Origin: an uncultured Acidobacteriia bacterium
GTDB taxonomy: Bacteria; Acidobacteriota; Terriglobia; Bryobacterales; Bryobacteraceae
Reading direction: 5' to 3'
Length of the DNA: 35,802 bases
Assembly (NCBI GenBank): GCA_903923395.1
Contig: CAIXXM010000108.1
Span: 1 to 35,802, forward strand
Positions 1 to 7,500 of the stretch are shown in pieces; position 1 is the stretch's first letter; every line of letters starts with the position of its first letter. The notes below the pieces were generated by a model, which saw only the letters and a list, made by a program, of their open reading frames with translations, was not told where the DNA came from and did not search any database. A program made the translations under genes and the position numbers.

Positions 1-48
1 TATCCAGAACTCCCCCTGCTTCTCCTTCTTCCGCTTGCCCATCGCCAT
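1..48 (-). CDS. Partial transposase N-terminus (IS1182-like), cut by the left edge
   Basis: The minus strand opens with ATG at 48 (second ATG at 42) and reads 16 residues to the window edge: [16 protein letters not shown]. The pattern MGKRK..., a short basic run, then (E)FWI/LWV resembles, from memory, the start of IS1182/IS5-type DDE transposases. Only 16 residues are visible, so the family call is tentative. The gene is transcribed away from recA. If it is a transposase, one end of the insertion sequence should lie between 49 and 180, next to the recA control region. I could not identify its terminal inverted repeat because the other end is outside the window. A small inverted repeat (GGCT-GTT-AGCC) lies at about 117-127. 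Confidence 0.5.
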   Translation of the reverse strand, partial: MAMGKRKKEKQGEFWI

Positions 49-180
49 GTTAACTATGACGTTCAGAACATTCTCAAGGTCACTTGTTTTCTGCTCTGTC
101 GGAGACTAAATCCACAGGCTGTTAGCCAGGGTCAAAAAAAAGATTTGAGAATACCGCACGGCACCGCCCACTTCCATGAC

Positions 181-1200
181 ATGACGGATGTGGAACGGAA
201 GCGTGCGATTGATTTGGCCCTGGCGGCCATGGATAAGCAGTTCGGGAAGGGTGCTGTGCTGCGCTTGGGCAGCGCGAACGCAATCGCCGTCAGCGCGATT
301 TCCTCGGGATCGATTTCCCTCGATGCAGCGTTGGGCGTCGGCGGCTTCCCCCGCGGAAGAGTCGTGGAAATCTATGGGCCCGAGTCTTCCGGCAAGACCA
401 CTTTGACACTGCACGTGATCGCCGAAGCCCAGAGGTTGGGGGGGACGGCCGCCTTCATTGATGCCGAACATGCGCTTGATCCCGCTTATGCCCGCAAGTT
501 GGGGGTGGATGTCGACAACTTACTGGTATCTCAGCCCGATTCCGGGGAACAGGCCTTGGAGATCGCTGCGGCCTTAGTGCAAAGCGGTGCCGTGGATGTC
601 TGTGTTGTCGATTCCGTGGCAGCGCTGGTTCCCAAGGCCGAACTGGAAGGCGAGATGGGGGATAACCACGTCGGCCTGCATGCGCGCTTGATGAGCCAGG
701 CTTTGCGGAAATTGACAGGCGTTGTGGCGCGTACCAACACCTGCATGATCTTTATTAATCAGATCCGCGAAAAGATTGGTGTCATGTTTGGCAGTCCGGA
801 AACCACCACTGGTGGCCGGGCACTCAAGTTCTATTCGTCTGTCCGTGTGGATGTCCGCAGGATTGCGTCACTGAAGGATGGCGAAGTCGTCATCGGCAAC
901 CGCACCAAGGTAAAAGTAGTTAAGAATAAGTGCGCGAGTCCTTTCCGGGAAACGGAATTCGACATCCTTTATGGCGAAGGAATTTCCCGCGAGGGCGATT
1001 TGCTGGACCTTGGGGTTGCGAAGGCCATGGTGGAGAAGTCGGGTTCCTGGTTCAGTTATCAAGGCGAGCGGATCGGGCAGGGACGCGACAATGCGCGCAT
1101 CTTTCTGAAAGAGCATCCAGAGGTGGCAAAGCGGCTGGATGCGCAATTGCGGCAGAGCCTCCAGCCAGCCGGGGAGAAGCAAGTCAGCGCGGCAGCCTGA
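181..1200 (+). CDS. recA: Recombinase RecA
   Basis: RecA is the cytoplasmic ATP-dependent strand-exchange protein; it forms filaments on single-stranded DNA and triggers LexA self-cleavage. The 339-residue product has the N-terminal [24 protein letters not shown]-type region, Walker A GPESSGKT at residues 66-73, the AEHALDP segment, Walker B-type [12 protein letters not shown], the [24 protein letters not shown] segment, and loop L2 with [26 protein letters not shown]. Length is normal. I chose ATG 181 because the family consensus starts there. The frame stays open to a TTG at 145, which would add 12 residues unlike the family. No clear Shine-Dalgarno or leaderless -10 precedes 181. Upstream lies a probable transposase end, so the native promoter may have been altered. 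The shortened, Ala-rich C-terminus lacks the strongly acidic tail of E. coli RecA. Confidence 0.96.
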   Translation: MTDVERKRAIDLALAAMDKQFGKGAVLRLGSANAIAVSAISSGSISLDAALGVGGFPRGRVVEIYGPESSGKTTLTLHVIAEAQRLGGTAAFIDAEHALDPAYARKLGVDVDNLLVSQPDSGEQALEIAAALVQSGAVDVCVVDSVAALVPKAELEGEMGDNHVGLHARLMSQALRKLTGVVARTNTCMIFINQIREKIGVMFGSPETTTGGRALKFYSSVRVDVRRIASLKDGEVVIGNRTKVKVVKNKCASPFRETEFDILYGEGISREGDLLDLGVAKAMVEKSGSWFSYQGERIGQGRDNARIFLKEHPEVAKRLDAQLRQSLQPAGEKQVSAAA

Positions 1201-1227
1201 CCGGGCCCGGAGGACTAACTTGAACCC

Positions 1228-1338
1228 TTAGTTATGCGGGTGGCGCAGGCGGTATCTGTGCACTTCATGCTGCAGATAGAGCACGGCCAGCAGGGCAGTC
1301 AGTGCGATGATGAGGACTTCAGGGAAGTCAAGCTTCAT
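1228..1338 (-). CDS. 36-residue single-pass membrane peptide
   Basis: This short ORF reads MKLDFPEVLIIALTALLAVL and continues YLQHEVHRYRLRHPHN. Residues 6-22 form one hydrophobic helix; the C-terminus is rich in His and Arg and should stay in the cytoplasm by the positive-inside rule. A good Shine-Dalgarno (AGAAGGA) ends 7 bases before ATG 1338. A TAnnnT hexamer (TAACGT) lies 20 bases upstream of the ATG, so the gene has both a promoter-like and a ribosome-binding signal. It is convergent with recA (27-base gap) and divergent from the ChrR-like gene at 1432. I recognise no family. The combination of a correctly spaced ribosome site and a clean transmembrane segment argues that it is translated. 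Function unknown; it could be a small membrane regulator. Confidence 0.6.
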   Translation of the reverse strand: MKLDFPEVLIIALTALLAVLYLQHEVHRYRLRHPHN

Positions 1339-1419
1339 GGCTTTTTCCTTCTGCCCTGACGTTACTCCTTTACGAATCCAAAATCAAGCCCATATGAAGT
1401 TTTTATACGGGCGGGAACG

Positions 1420-1425
1420 TACAAT
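1420..1425 (+). promoter_or_regulatory. -10-like TACAAT for a leaderless TTG-start gene
   Basis: TACAAT is followed by six bases and then the TTG start at 1432, placing the expected transcription start at or within a base or two of the start codon. No convincing -35 is seen. An in-frame TGA at 1426-1428 excludes any earlier start. Confidence 0.5.
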
Positions 1426-1431
1426 TGAAGT

Positions 1432-1998
1432 TTGGAAGACGCTGCACAGCATCCGGCCAGGGAATTCGCGTCACTGTACGTGATGGGCCTGTTGGAAGGC
1501 ACGGAAAAAGCTGCGTTTGAGAGCCATCTGGCGTCATGCCCGGTTTGCAGCGCGGAAGTACGCGGCGCCGGAGTGTTGGAACTCGCGCTCGCCGCGGCTA
1601 CTCCACAGGTTACTGCTCGAGCCAGCCTGCGGGACCGAATCCTGCGGGAGGCCGCACAGAGCGAGCCGGAAATCCGGATCCACCGTGCAGCGGAAGCGGA
1701 GTGGGAGCGAACCCCATTTCCCGGCGTTCTGCAACGCGTCCTTTCCTATGACCGCGTGACGGGAAGCCGGGTCACCATGGTCAAGATCAGTCCGGGAGCG
1801 CACTATCCAGCCCACGAGCATGCCAGCGACGAGCATTGTTACGTCATCGAAGGCGACCTGCAGTTTGAGGATCATGCGCTGCAAGCCGGGGACTATGAAA
1901 TCGCCGGCAAGGAATCCCGGCATTCCGCGATCACCTCGCGCAACGGCTGCACGGCCTTGATTATTCACAACCGGCGCGACAGATTCCTGAAGAGTTAA
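1432..1998 (+). CDS. ChrR-like zinc anti-sigma factor with C-terminal cupin
   Basis: ChrR-type proteins hold an ECF sigma factor (RpoE-like) through an N-terminal zinc domain and release it when the C-terminal metal cupin senses stress such as singlet oxygen. The 188-residue product has His7, then His32-x3-Cys36-x2-Cys39, the same ligand spacing as the ChrR zinc anti-sigma domain. The cupin follows at about 95-180, with His128, His130, Glu134 and His164 as the probable metal site. The TTG start is forced: a stop lies just upstream, and starting at the next in-frame ATG (residue 18) would lose His7. No sigma factor gene is adjacent: recA and the 36-residue peptide lie on one side, the secretin tail on the other. 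It overlaps the convergent secretin by 4 bases. Its sigma partner must be elsewhere, or it may act only as a cupin sensor. Confidence 0.85.
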   Translation: MEDAAQHPAREFASLYVMGLLEGTEKAAFESHLASCPVCSAEVRGAGVLELALAAATPQVTARASLRDRILREAAQSEPEIRIHRAAEAEWERTPFPGVLQRVLSYDRVTGSRVTMVKISPGAHYPAHEHASDEHCYVIEGDLQFEDHALQAGDYEIAGKESRHSAITSRNGCTALIIHNRRDRFLKS

Positions 1999-3632
1999 AG
2001 CGGCGAAAACGGGCGCACTTCCGTGCCCACGTGCATCGTGCGCCCCACAAACTGGCCCGGAGGCAACCCCACCAGCCGGGGCTTCACCGCAATCAGAATA
2101 TTCTGCTTCTCATCATCTTTCGAGACCTGCTTGAAGAGATTCCCGATCAGCGGCAGCCTCGCCAAACCCCAGAAACCACTCACGCTCTTCTGTTTACTCT
2201 CCGTGATCATGCCCGCAATCACCGCCCACTCGTCACTCTTCAGGCGCACCTGATTGACGGAATTCCGGTTGCCGATGACGGGCACGCCATTGATGGAAGA
2301 CCCGGCGAGAACGGCGTAAGTGCTCTCCACCGCGAGAGATACATCCCCTTCGGTATGCACATGCGGCGTGATCTTGAGCGTAATGCCGAGGTCCTGAAAC
2401 GTATACGAAGGTGCCGCGGCATAGGAGGTGGTTCCGGTTGTGGACGTTGTTCCGCCACCGAACGAACTGGTGATGACGGGATACTTCTCGCCCACATGGA
2501 ACGTTGCGGGCTGACCGTCGGCGGATCGCACCGTCGCTTGCAACAGCGTCTTCGCGTTGCTGTTGGTCTGATTGAACATCGCCTGCACCTGGGCAACGCC
2601 GAGTCCGAAAAGCGTCCGTCCGCCGCCAAAGGTGAGGATGTTGGTCAGTGCCGTGGAGGAGCTTGCCACCTGCCCGAAGACGTGGCCCACGTCTGAGAGT
2701 GTAAACGTGTTGGTCACATTGAAGCCATAGTTCCGGATGTCACTGTCACTGACCTGCAGGAACTCCACATCAATCGCAACTTCCGCGCGGTAGTGGACCA
2801 GTTCATCCAGCAGCAACTGCGCCGGGACAGCACGGGAAATGCGGTCACGGATTACAACTTGATTCCGGGAAGAGTCCCAGGCCACCTTTTCCGCGCCGGT
2901 GACCTGCCGGACACCCGCCACAATCTCGGTCAGTTCCTGCGGCGTCAGCACCTGCGGAACAGGCACGGTCAGGGTGACCGTCTGCTCCAGTTCGCCGCGC
3001 TTCTGCAGATTATCCTTCGCCACCATGATGAGCTTTGGACTGATGGGAACCACGAAGGAACTGGTGGCGGCTTCGAGACCCCGCAAAGCATCGCGGTAAT
3101 CCACATCCTTCATCTGGAACTTCATGGGGGAGTTGGCTGGCGGGTATTCTCCGTCGAAGACAACCTCCAGACCGAAGGACTTCGCCACTTGTTCGAAAAG
3201 CGCCTTGGGCTCCGCGCGAAGATCAAAATCCTGGCGGCCAGCCTCGGCGGCAAGCCGGGGAGGTTCCTGCGGCTGACGGGCGCGCGCAAATTCCCGGGCA
3301 GTCAGGCTGGTGAAAATCTGTTCGGGGTCGAGCAAAGGGTCGGGAGTGCGATCTTCCTCGCCGGCAGGAAACGCGGATGCCTGTGGAGCAGGTGCCGACT
3401 TCGCCTGCAGCGCGGCTCGGTTTTGCAGACTCAGCATCATGGCCCGGTACCGCTTATTGCCCGGTTGCAGCGCCGCGGCTTCCGAGTAAAGCAGATACGC
3501 CTGCGTATCCTCGCCCTTTTTCGCCGCTTCCTTCGCCTTCCTGGCGAGCACGGAAGCCTCTTTTCGTGGACCCGCCCCCAGACACAGCAGCGCCGCAGTC
3601 AAAATCAGCGCGGTGCCTGGGCGGGACGTCAT
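1995..3632 (-). CDS. Orphan secretin (GspD/PilQ-type outer-membrane channel)
   Basis: Secretins form outer-membrane gates for type II secretion, type IV pili or phage export. The 545-residue product begins with a signal peptide (MTSRPGTALILTAALLCLGAG) and a short TPR-like segment at about 25-75. A Pro/Ala linker, an N0/STN-type periplasmic domain (about 135-215), an N1-type KH-like domain with VTLTVPVPQVLTPQELTEIV, and the C-terminal secretin domain follow. Recognisable secretin elements are VEFLQVS, the QATVRSADGQPATFHVGEKYPV segment, a Thr/Ser/Gly-rich loop, TFQDLGITLKITPHV, and the ending FWGLARLPLIGNLFKQ. The frame is open 101 codons upstream, but ATG 3632 directly precedes the signal peptide and the longer form would run into mscS. 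No gsp, pil or tad gene is adjacent, so the machine it serves is unknown. It is divergent from the MscS gene with 52 bases between the starts. Confidence 0.88.
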   Translation of the reverse strand: MTSRPGTALILTAALLCLGAGPRKEASVLARKAKEAAKKGEDTQAYLLYSEAAALQPGNKRYRAMMLSLQNRAALQAKSAPAPQASAFPAGEEDRTPDPLLDPEQIFTSLTAREFARARQPQEPPRLAAEAGRQDFDLRAEPKALFEQVAKSFGLEVVFDGEYPPANSPMKFQMKDVDYRDALRGLEAATSSFVVPISPKLIMVAKDNLQKRGELEQTVTLTVPVPQVLTPQELTEIVAGVRQVTGAEKVAWDSSRNQVVIRDRISRAVPAQLLLDELVHYRAEVAIDVEFLQVSDSDIRNYGFNVTNTFTLSDVGHVFGQVASSSTALTNILTFGGGRTLFGLGVAQVQAMFNQTNSNAKTLLQATVRSADGQPATFHVGEKYPVITSSFGGGTTSTTGTTSYAAAPSYTFQDLGITLKITPHVHTEGDVSLAVESTYAVLAGSSINGVPVIGNRNSVNQVRLKSDEWAVIAGMITESKQKSVSGFWGLARLPLIGNLFKQVSKDDEKQNILIAVKPRLVGLPPGQFVGRTMHVGTEVRPFSPL

Positions 3633-3684
3633 CAAATTGGTAGACGCGCCGCCGCGCCTTCCCGTGCAGGAAAATGATATCTGT

Positions 3685-4755
3685 ATGGATTCACTGCGGC
3701 AGATGCTGCTCACCAACCCCTGGGAATTGATCCTGCCATGCCTGCTTTTTGCAGGTACGGTGCTCGCCGGGTTCCTGCTGCGCCGCATCCTCTTTGCCAG
3801 CGTGCGCTCCTGGGCGAGACGGACGAACAGCCGCCTTGACACCTTTATCACCGAGGGCCTGAACACGCCCATCCTGATTTGGGCGGTCATCCTCGGCGCA
3901 CATGTCGCGACCCAGAATTCCGATATTCCAGACAAAATTCTGCGCCATATTCCGAGGACGCTGGAAGTACTCTGGCTGGTCTCTCTGATGCTCGCGGCGG
4001 CGCATCTGGCCGGAAATATGGTGAAGTTCTACGGCAGCCGGGTGACGGGAGAGCAGGCGGTCACCAGCCTGACGCAGAAACTGGCGCAGGTTGTGGTCGT
4101 GGTCATTGGGGTGATCTGGATTCTGAAAGTGGTCTTCGACTTCTCTCTGACGCCGGTGCTCACCACCCTCGGCGTGGGCGGGTTGGCCGTCGCTCTAGCC
4201 TTGCAGGATACGCTGTCGAACCTCTTCGCTGGTTTCTACACGTCCATGTCCGGCCTGATCCGCATTGGTGATTACATCAAGCTCAACACGGGCGAAGAGG
4301 GCTTCGTGGTGGATATCAATTGGCGCTCCACCACAATCCGGGCGATGGCCAATAACCTGATCGTGGTTCCGAATGCGAAGCTTGGCCAGGCGATCTTCAC
4401 CAACTTCTCGCTGCCGGAACCGCGTATGGGGATCTCTTTGTTCTTCAACGTGGGCTATGAATCGGACATTGACCAGGTGGAGCGCATCTTGCTGGAAGAA
4501 GCGCTGGCCGCAGCGGACGAGATCCCTTCCCTGCTGACGGACCCGCCCCCAGCAGTACATTTCACGCCCGGTCCCGGCGATTTCTCGCTCGGCTTCCAGT
4601 TGAACGTCAACGTGTCAGAGTTCGCCAAGCAATTCTCCGTGCAGGGAAAACTCCGCAAGCGCATCTTCCGGCGCCTGGTCGCGGAGGGAATTACCTTCCC
4701 TTACCCGACGCGCCGCCTGCTGCTCGACCCGCCACCGTCTTCCCGCGCAGAATAA
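3685..4755 (+). CDS. MscS-family mechanosensitive channel
   Basis: MscS channels open on membrane tension and release solutes during osmotic downshock. The 356-residue protein has transmembrane segments at about residues 12-32, 58-78 and 97-117, then TM3 with VLTTLGVGGLAVALALQDTL, the glycine/alanine-rich pore helix typical of MscS. The beta domain follows (FAGFYTSMSGLIRIGDYIKL, then WRSTTIRAMANNLIVVPNAKL), then the alpha/beta cytoplasmic cage. ATG 3685 was chosen; AGGAAA lies about 11 bases before it and no in-frame ATG occurs nearer. Its end overlaps the convergent amidohydrolase by 65 bases (4691-4755), so the two transcripts are complementary at their 3' ends. It is divergent from the secretin. 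Confidence 0.92.
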   Translation: MDSLRQMLLTNPWELILPCLLFAGTVLAGFLLRRILFASVRSWARRTNSRLDTFITEGLNTPILIWAVILGAHVATQNSDIPDKILRHIPRTLEVLWLVSLMLAAAHLAGNMVKFYGSRVTGEQAVTSLTQKLAQVVVVVIGVIWILKVVFDFSLTPVLTTLGVGGLAVALALQDTLSNLFAGFYTSMSGLIRIGDYIKLNTGEEGFVVDINWRSTTIRAMANNLIVVPNAKLGQAIFTNFSLPEPRMGISLFFNVGYESDIDQVERILLEEALAAADEIPSLLTDPPPAVHFTPGPGDFSLGFQLNVNVSEFAKQFSVQGKLRKRIFRRLVAEGITFPYPTRRLLLDPPPSSRAE

Positions 4756-5950
4756 CCTGCCGGATCTTGCGTGTGTTCCGGATATCGGCGAGCGGGTTGG
4801 CATCCAGAACCACAACATCGGCGGCGAAGCCTTTCTTCAGCTGCCCGAGTTCGCCCGCCTTGCGCATCATCGCGGCAGGCTCCAGAGTGGCACTGCGCAG
4901 CGCTTGCGCGGGACTGAGCCCGGCTTTGACCAGCAGTTCCAGTTCCCTGTGCAGTTCCAAACCGGGAGTTGTGCCAGCTTCACCGGAATCCGTTCCCGCT
5001 AGAAACGGCACACCCGCCTTGGACATTTCCCCGGTGAGAAAGAGCGCGAAATCATACTGTGCTTTCGCATCTTTGCGGCGTTCCCAGAAGGTGAGAGTGG
5101 GGGTTTGGCGCAGATTGAAGCGCTTGAATTCCCCGAAGACCTGTTTGGCGGTGAAGGGGTCATAGCTGCTGATGATTTCCGCGTCAAGCTTTGCCGCCTC
5201 GGCGGGGTCCGGCTTGTCGCCCAGCAGCAACTTGCGGTTGCGCAATTCCTCCTCCTTCGATGAGCAGGCCAAGCCCACGCCGAAGAGATGCTCCATGCTG
5301 CTCATACGGTCCTGCGCGGCAGTCACGGCGGAAACGGAATCGGGCAGGTGTCCGGCGAAGGGAACACCGTCGTGCCGGGAGGCTTCCGCAAGCGTCTCGA
5401 AAGCGTTGGCCGGCATGTCGAGAATATTGATGAAATTCATCTGCCCGTTGTAGGCGATATCGAAGGCCCGCTTGGCATCCGCCGGCGTCTGCACAACGGT
5501 CACTGGCAGTTGCGCCCCGCTGGACTTTGTCGCGATCGGAGCCATCGTGGTGTAGATCCGGGGGCTGCCCGGTTCAGCCTGCCAGCGTTTGACGCGGACA
5601 GCATCGGCACCCATATTCCGCAAGCCCGTGACGCCGTTCGCCAGGTACTGCGCGAACTGGGACTCCCTATTCCAGAGATGAACGTGCATATCCCACAGCC
5701 CTGGAATGGCATAGCGGATGGTCTTGCCCGGAGTTGCCGTGCGCCTGATTTCCGCGATCTTCTCCCCGCGCATGACAACGTCCTGGTGCGGAGTAATGGT
5801 GCCGGTGACCACATCCACCACGGAGACATCAGAGAGAATGGAAACAGGCCCGGTTGCCGCCGGTGCGGCCTTCTTCTTCCGCGTGGCGGCAGAGACGGTC
5901 AGGGTAAGACAAAGCAGCAGAGCAAGAAGGCGGGTCACTTTCTCCATCAT
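4691..5950 (-). CDS. Exported amidohydrolase (imidazolonepropionase-like)
   Basis: The 419-residue product has a signal peptide (MMEKVTRLLALLLCLTLTVSA) and a metal-dependent amidohydrolase barrel. Visible metal-site elements are GLWDMHVHLW (HxH, about residue 90), AGHLPDS, SMEHLFG and LAGTDSGEAGTTPG with the catalytic Asp. The C-terminal beta sandwich contains KKGFAADVVVLDANPLADI, which is usual. At the place where relatives have FIK with a carboxylated lysine, this protein reads MNFINILD, an Asn; the codon is AAT. It may therefore bind a single metal or have changed activity. Substrate unknown; relatives hydrolyse dipeptides and cyclic amides. The start (ATG 5950 or the next ATG at 5947) abuts the start of the divergent methyltransferase, and the end overlaps the convergent MscS gene by 65 bases. 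Confidence 0.87.
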   Translation of the reverse strand: MMEKVTRLLALLLCLTLTVSAATRKKKAAPAATGPVSILSDVSVVDVVTGTITPHQDVVMRGEKIAEIRRTATPGKTIRYAIPGLWDMHVHLWNRESQFAQYLANGVTGLRNMGADAVRVKRWQAEPGSPRIYTTMAPIATKSSGAQLPVTVVQTPADAKRAFDIAYNGQMNFINILDMPANAFETLAEASRHDGVPFAGHLPDSVSAVTAAQDRMSSMEHLFGVGLACSSKEEELRNRKLLLGDKPDPAEAAKLDAEIISSYDPFTAKQVFGEFKRFNLRQTPTLTFWERRKDAKAQYDFALFLTGEMSKAGVPFLAGTDSGEAGTTPGLELHRELELLVKAGLSPAQALRSATLEPAAMMRKAGELGQLKKGFAADVVVLDANPLADIRNTRKIRQVILRGKTVAGRAAGGASGKGR

Positions 5951-6358
5951 ATGAACGAAGCGCTCACCAATGTTCTCTTAAGCCTGCAACCGGGTGTGGC
6001 CCTGGACCTCGCCTGTGGCTCCGGCCGGCATTCGCTCTGGCTGCGGGAACGCGGCTGGAAGGTGACCGCGGTGGATCTTGTGCCCGGGCCGCATGTGGAT
6101 GTTGTGACGGATCTGGAAGCGCTGACTTTTGACTCCGCGCCCTGTGACCTGGTGATTTGCTGGCTTTACTGGCAGTTGAGTCTATTGCCCAGCATCGCGG
6201 CCTTTGTGCAACCGTGTGGTGTGGCGGCGCTCGCGGGCAAGACCACTGGACGGTTTGCCACCTCCATCGGGGCGTATCGCGACGCCTTTCCCGGCTGGAC
6301 CGAACTCTCCTCCGGCGAAGAATCCGACCGCTGTTGGATCATTCTCCGCAAGCCGTAA
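5951..6358 (+). CDS. Short class I SAM-dependent methyltransferase
   Basis: The 135-residue product carries the SAM-binding motif I VALDLACGSGRHSLWLRERG (about 16-35) and the motif II acidic residue in VTAVDLVPG. CDLVICWLYWQ follows as the motif IV-like strand, and it ends at GEESDRCWIILRKP. It resembles the small TehB/UbiE-type enzymes but is short: relatives are usually 180-200 residues, and here the region between motif IV and the C-terminal strand is compressed. Still, a terminal strand is present, so it may be a compact functional enzyme and not a fragment. ATG 5951 directly abuts the first base of the divergent amidohydrolase. The substrate cannot be told. The ychF gene follows after 26 bases but carries its own -10-like box. 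Confidence 0.75.
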   Translation: MNEALTNVLLSLQPGVALDLACGSGRHSLWLRERGWKVTAVDLVPGPHVDVVTDLEALTFDSAPCDLVICWLYWQLSLLPSIAAFVQPCGVAALAGKTTGRFATSIGAYRDAFPGWTELSSGEESDRCWIILRKP

Positions 6359-6370
6359 CACTTCGCCCGT

Positions 6371-6376
6371 TATCCT
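6371..6376 (+). promoter_or_regulatory. -10-like TATCCT before ychF
   Basis: TATCCT is followed by eight bases and then ATG 6385. Transcription would begin within about two bases of the start codon, which agrees with the absence of a Shine-Dalgarno sequence. No -35 match is visible. Confidence 0.45.
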
Positions 6377-6384
6377 GAAGATTC

Positions 6385-7488
6385 ATGCTCTGCGCAGGTA
6401 TCGTTGGTCTGCCGAATGTCGGCAAAAGCACTCTCTTTAATGCGGTGACGCAATCCCGAAAGGCGATGGCGGCGAATTACCGTTTCTGCACCATCGATCC
6501 CAACCACGGGATCGTGACGGTGCCGGATGAAAGGCTCGAAGTCCTCTCGAAGATCAGCGGATCACAAAAGCTGGTGCCCTCGGTCTTTGAATTCGTGGAC
6601 ATCGCCGGTCTGGTCAAAGGGGCCAGCCAGGGCGAAGGTCTGGGCAACCAGTTCCTGGGCCACATCCGCGAGGTCAATGCCATCGTCCAGGTGGTCCGGT
6701 GCTTTGAGAACAGCGACATCGAACACGTGATGGATTCCGTGGACCCCATCCGCGACATCGAAGTCATCAACACCGAACTGCTGCTGGCTGATCTCGATGC
6801 TGTACAGAAGCGCCGCCTCAAGCAGCAGAAGATGGCGAAGAGTGGTGACAAGAAGGCACAGGCCGAACTTGATCTCATCGACCGCCTGGAACCACACATG
6901 AGCAACGGGCAGTTCGCCTTCTCCCTGGAAATGACGGCGGAGGAGCAGTCCGTACTGAAGGGCTTCTTCCTGCTGACCGCCAAGCCAACTCTGTTCGTCT
7001 GCAACGTCGCGGAAGATGAACTGGCGGCGCCGGAGAATAACCCGTGGGTCGGCAAGGTTCGCGAGTATGTAAAGAATCACCACGGCACACGTTCGGTGGT
7101 GGTCTCCGCTGAGATCGAAGCCGAACTTGTGACTTTATCCGCCGAAGAACGCGACGAGTATCTTGCCGCATTGGGAGTCAAGCAACCCGGCTCTGTCGAT
7201 CTGATCAAAGAGGCTTACTATCTGCTGGGTCTGCGCACTTACCTGACAACCGGCGAGAAAGAAACCCGCGCCTGGACCATTACTGCGGGGGACAAAGCAC
7301 CAGCCGCAGCCGGAGTCATCCACTCTGACTTCGAAAAGAGCTTCATCTCCGCGGAAACCGTAAGTTTCGACGACCTGGTTGCCTGCGGCAGTTTCGCGAA
7401 GGCACGTGAGTTAGGTAAGTTACGGACGGAAGGCAAGGAGTATGTGGTGCAGGATGGCGACGTGATGGAGTTCAAGACGTTTCTGTAG
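6385..7488 (+). CDS. ychF: Ribosome-binding ATPase YchF (OLA1 family)
   Basis: YchF is a cytoplasmic Obg-related nucleotidase that prefers ATP, binds ribosomes and modulates stress responses. The 367-residue length is typical. The G1 motif is GLPNVGKST (about 8-16), G3 is DIAGLVKGASQGEGLGNQFLG, and the NKxD position reads NVAED, the NxxE form that gives ATP preference. A helical hairpin with a Lys/Arg-rich stretch (about 140-160) and a C-terminal TGS domain (about 283-367) ending YVVQDGDVMEFKTFL complete it. The usual NYPFCTIEPNVG switch reads NYRFCTIDPNHG here, a mild departure. ATG 6385 is chosen because the family begins immediately before the GLPNVGKST strand. Confidence 0.97.
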   Translation: MLCAGIVGLPNVGKSTLFNAVTQSRKAMAANYRFCTIDPNHGIVTVPDERLEVLSKISGSQKLVPSVFEFVDIAGLVKGASQGEGLGNQFLGHIREVNAIVQVVRCFENSDIEHVMDSVDPIRDIEVINTELLLADLDAVQKRRLKQQKMAKSGDKKAQAELDLIDRLEPHMSNGQFAFSLEMTAEEQSVLKGFFLLTAKPTLFVCNVAEDELAAPENNPWVGKVREYVKNHHGTRSVVVSAEIEAELVTLSAEERDEYLAALGVKQPGSVDLIKEAYYLLGLRTYLTTGEKETRAWTITAGDKAPAAAGVIHSDFEKSFISAETVSFDDLVACGSFAKARELGKLRTEGKEYVVQDGDVMEFKTFL

Positions 7489-7500
7489 TATCCACTTGGC

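Noticed and set aside
61-75. GTTCAGAAC and GTTC-N7-TCTC upstream of recA as a possible LexA box
   Set aside because: It fits neither the Bacillus-type nor the alphaproteobacterial box well, and it lies next to a transposase start, far from ATG 181. The LexA site of this lineage is not known to me.
145-180. Upstream TTG start for recA
   Set aside because: It would add 12 residues unlike RecA N-termini, and no ribosome site or -10 box supports it.
1201-1210. Ten-base palindrome CCGGGCCCGG right after the recA stop
   Set aside because: It has no loop and no T run, so it is not a convincing intrinsic terminator. Short GC palindromes are common at this GC content.
5288-5950. Long upstream extension of the methyltransferase frame
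   Set aside because: It runs antisense through the amidohydrolase, has no family similarity and no start near 5951 other than the ATG used.
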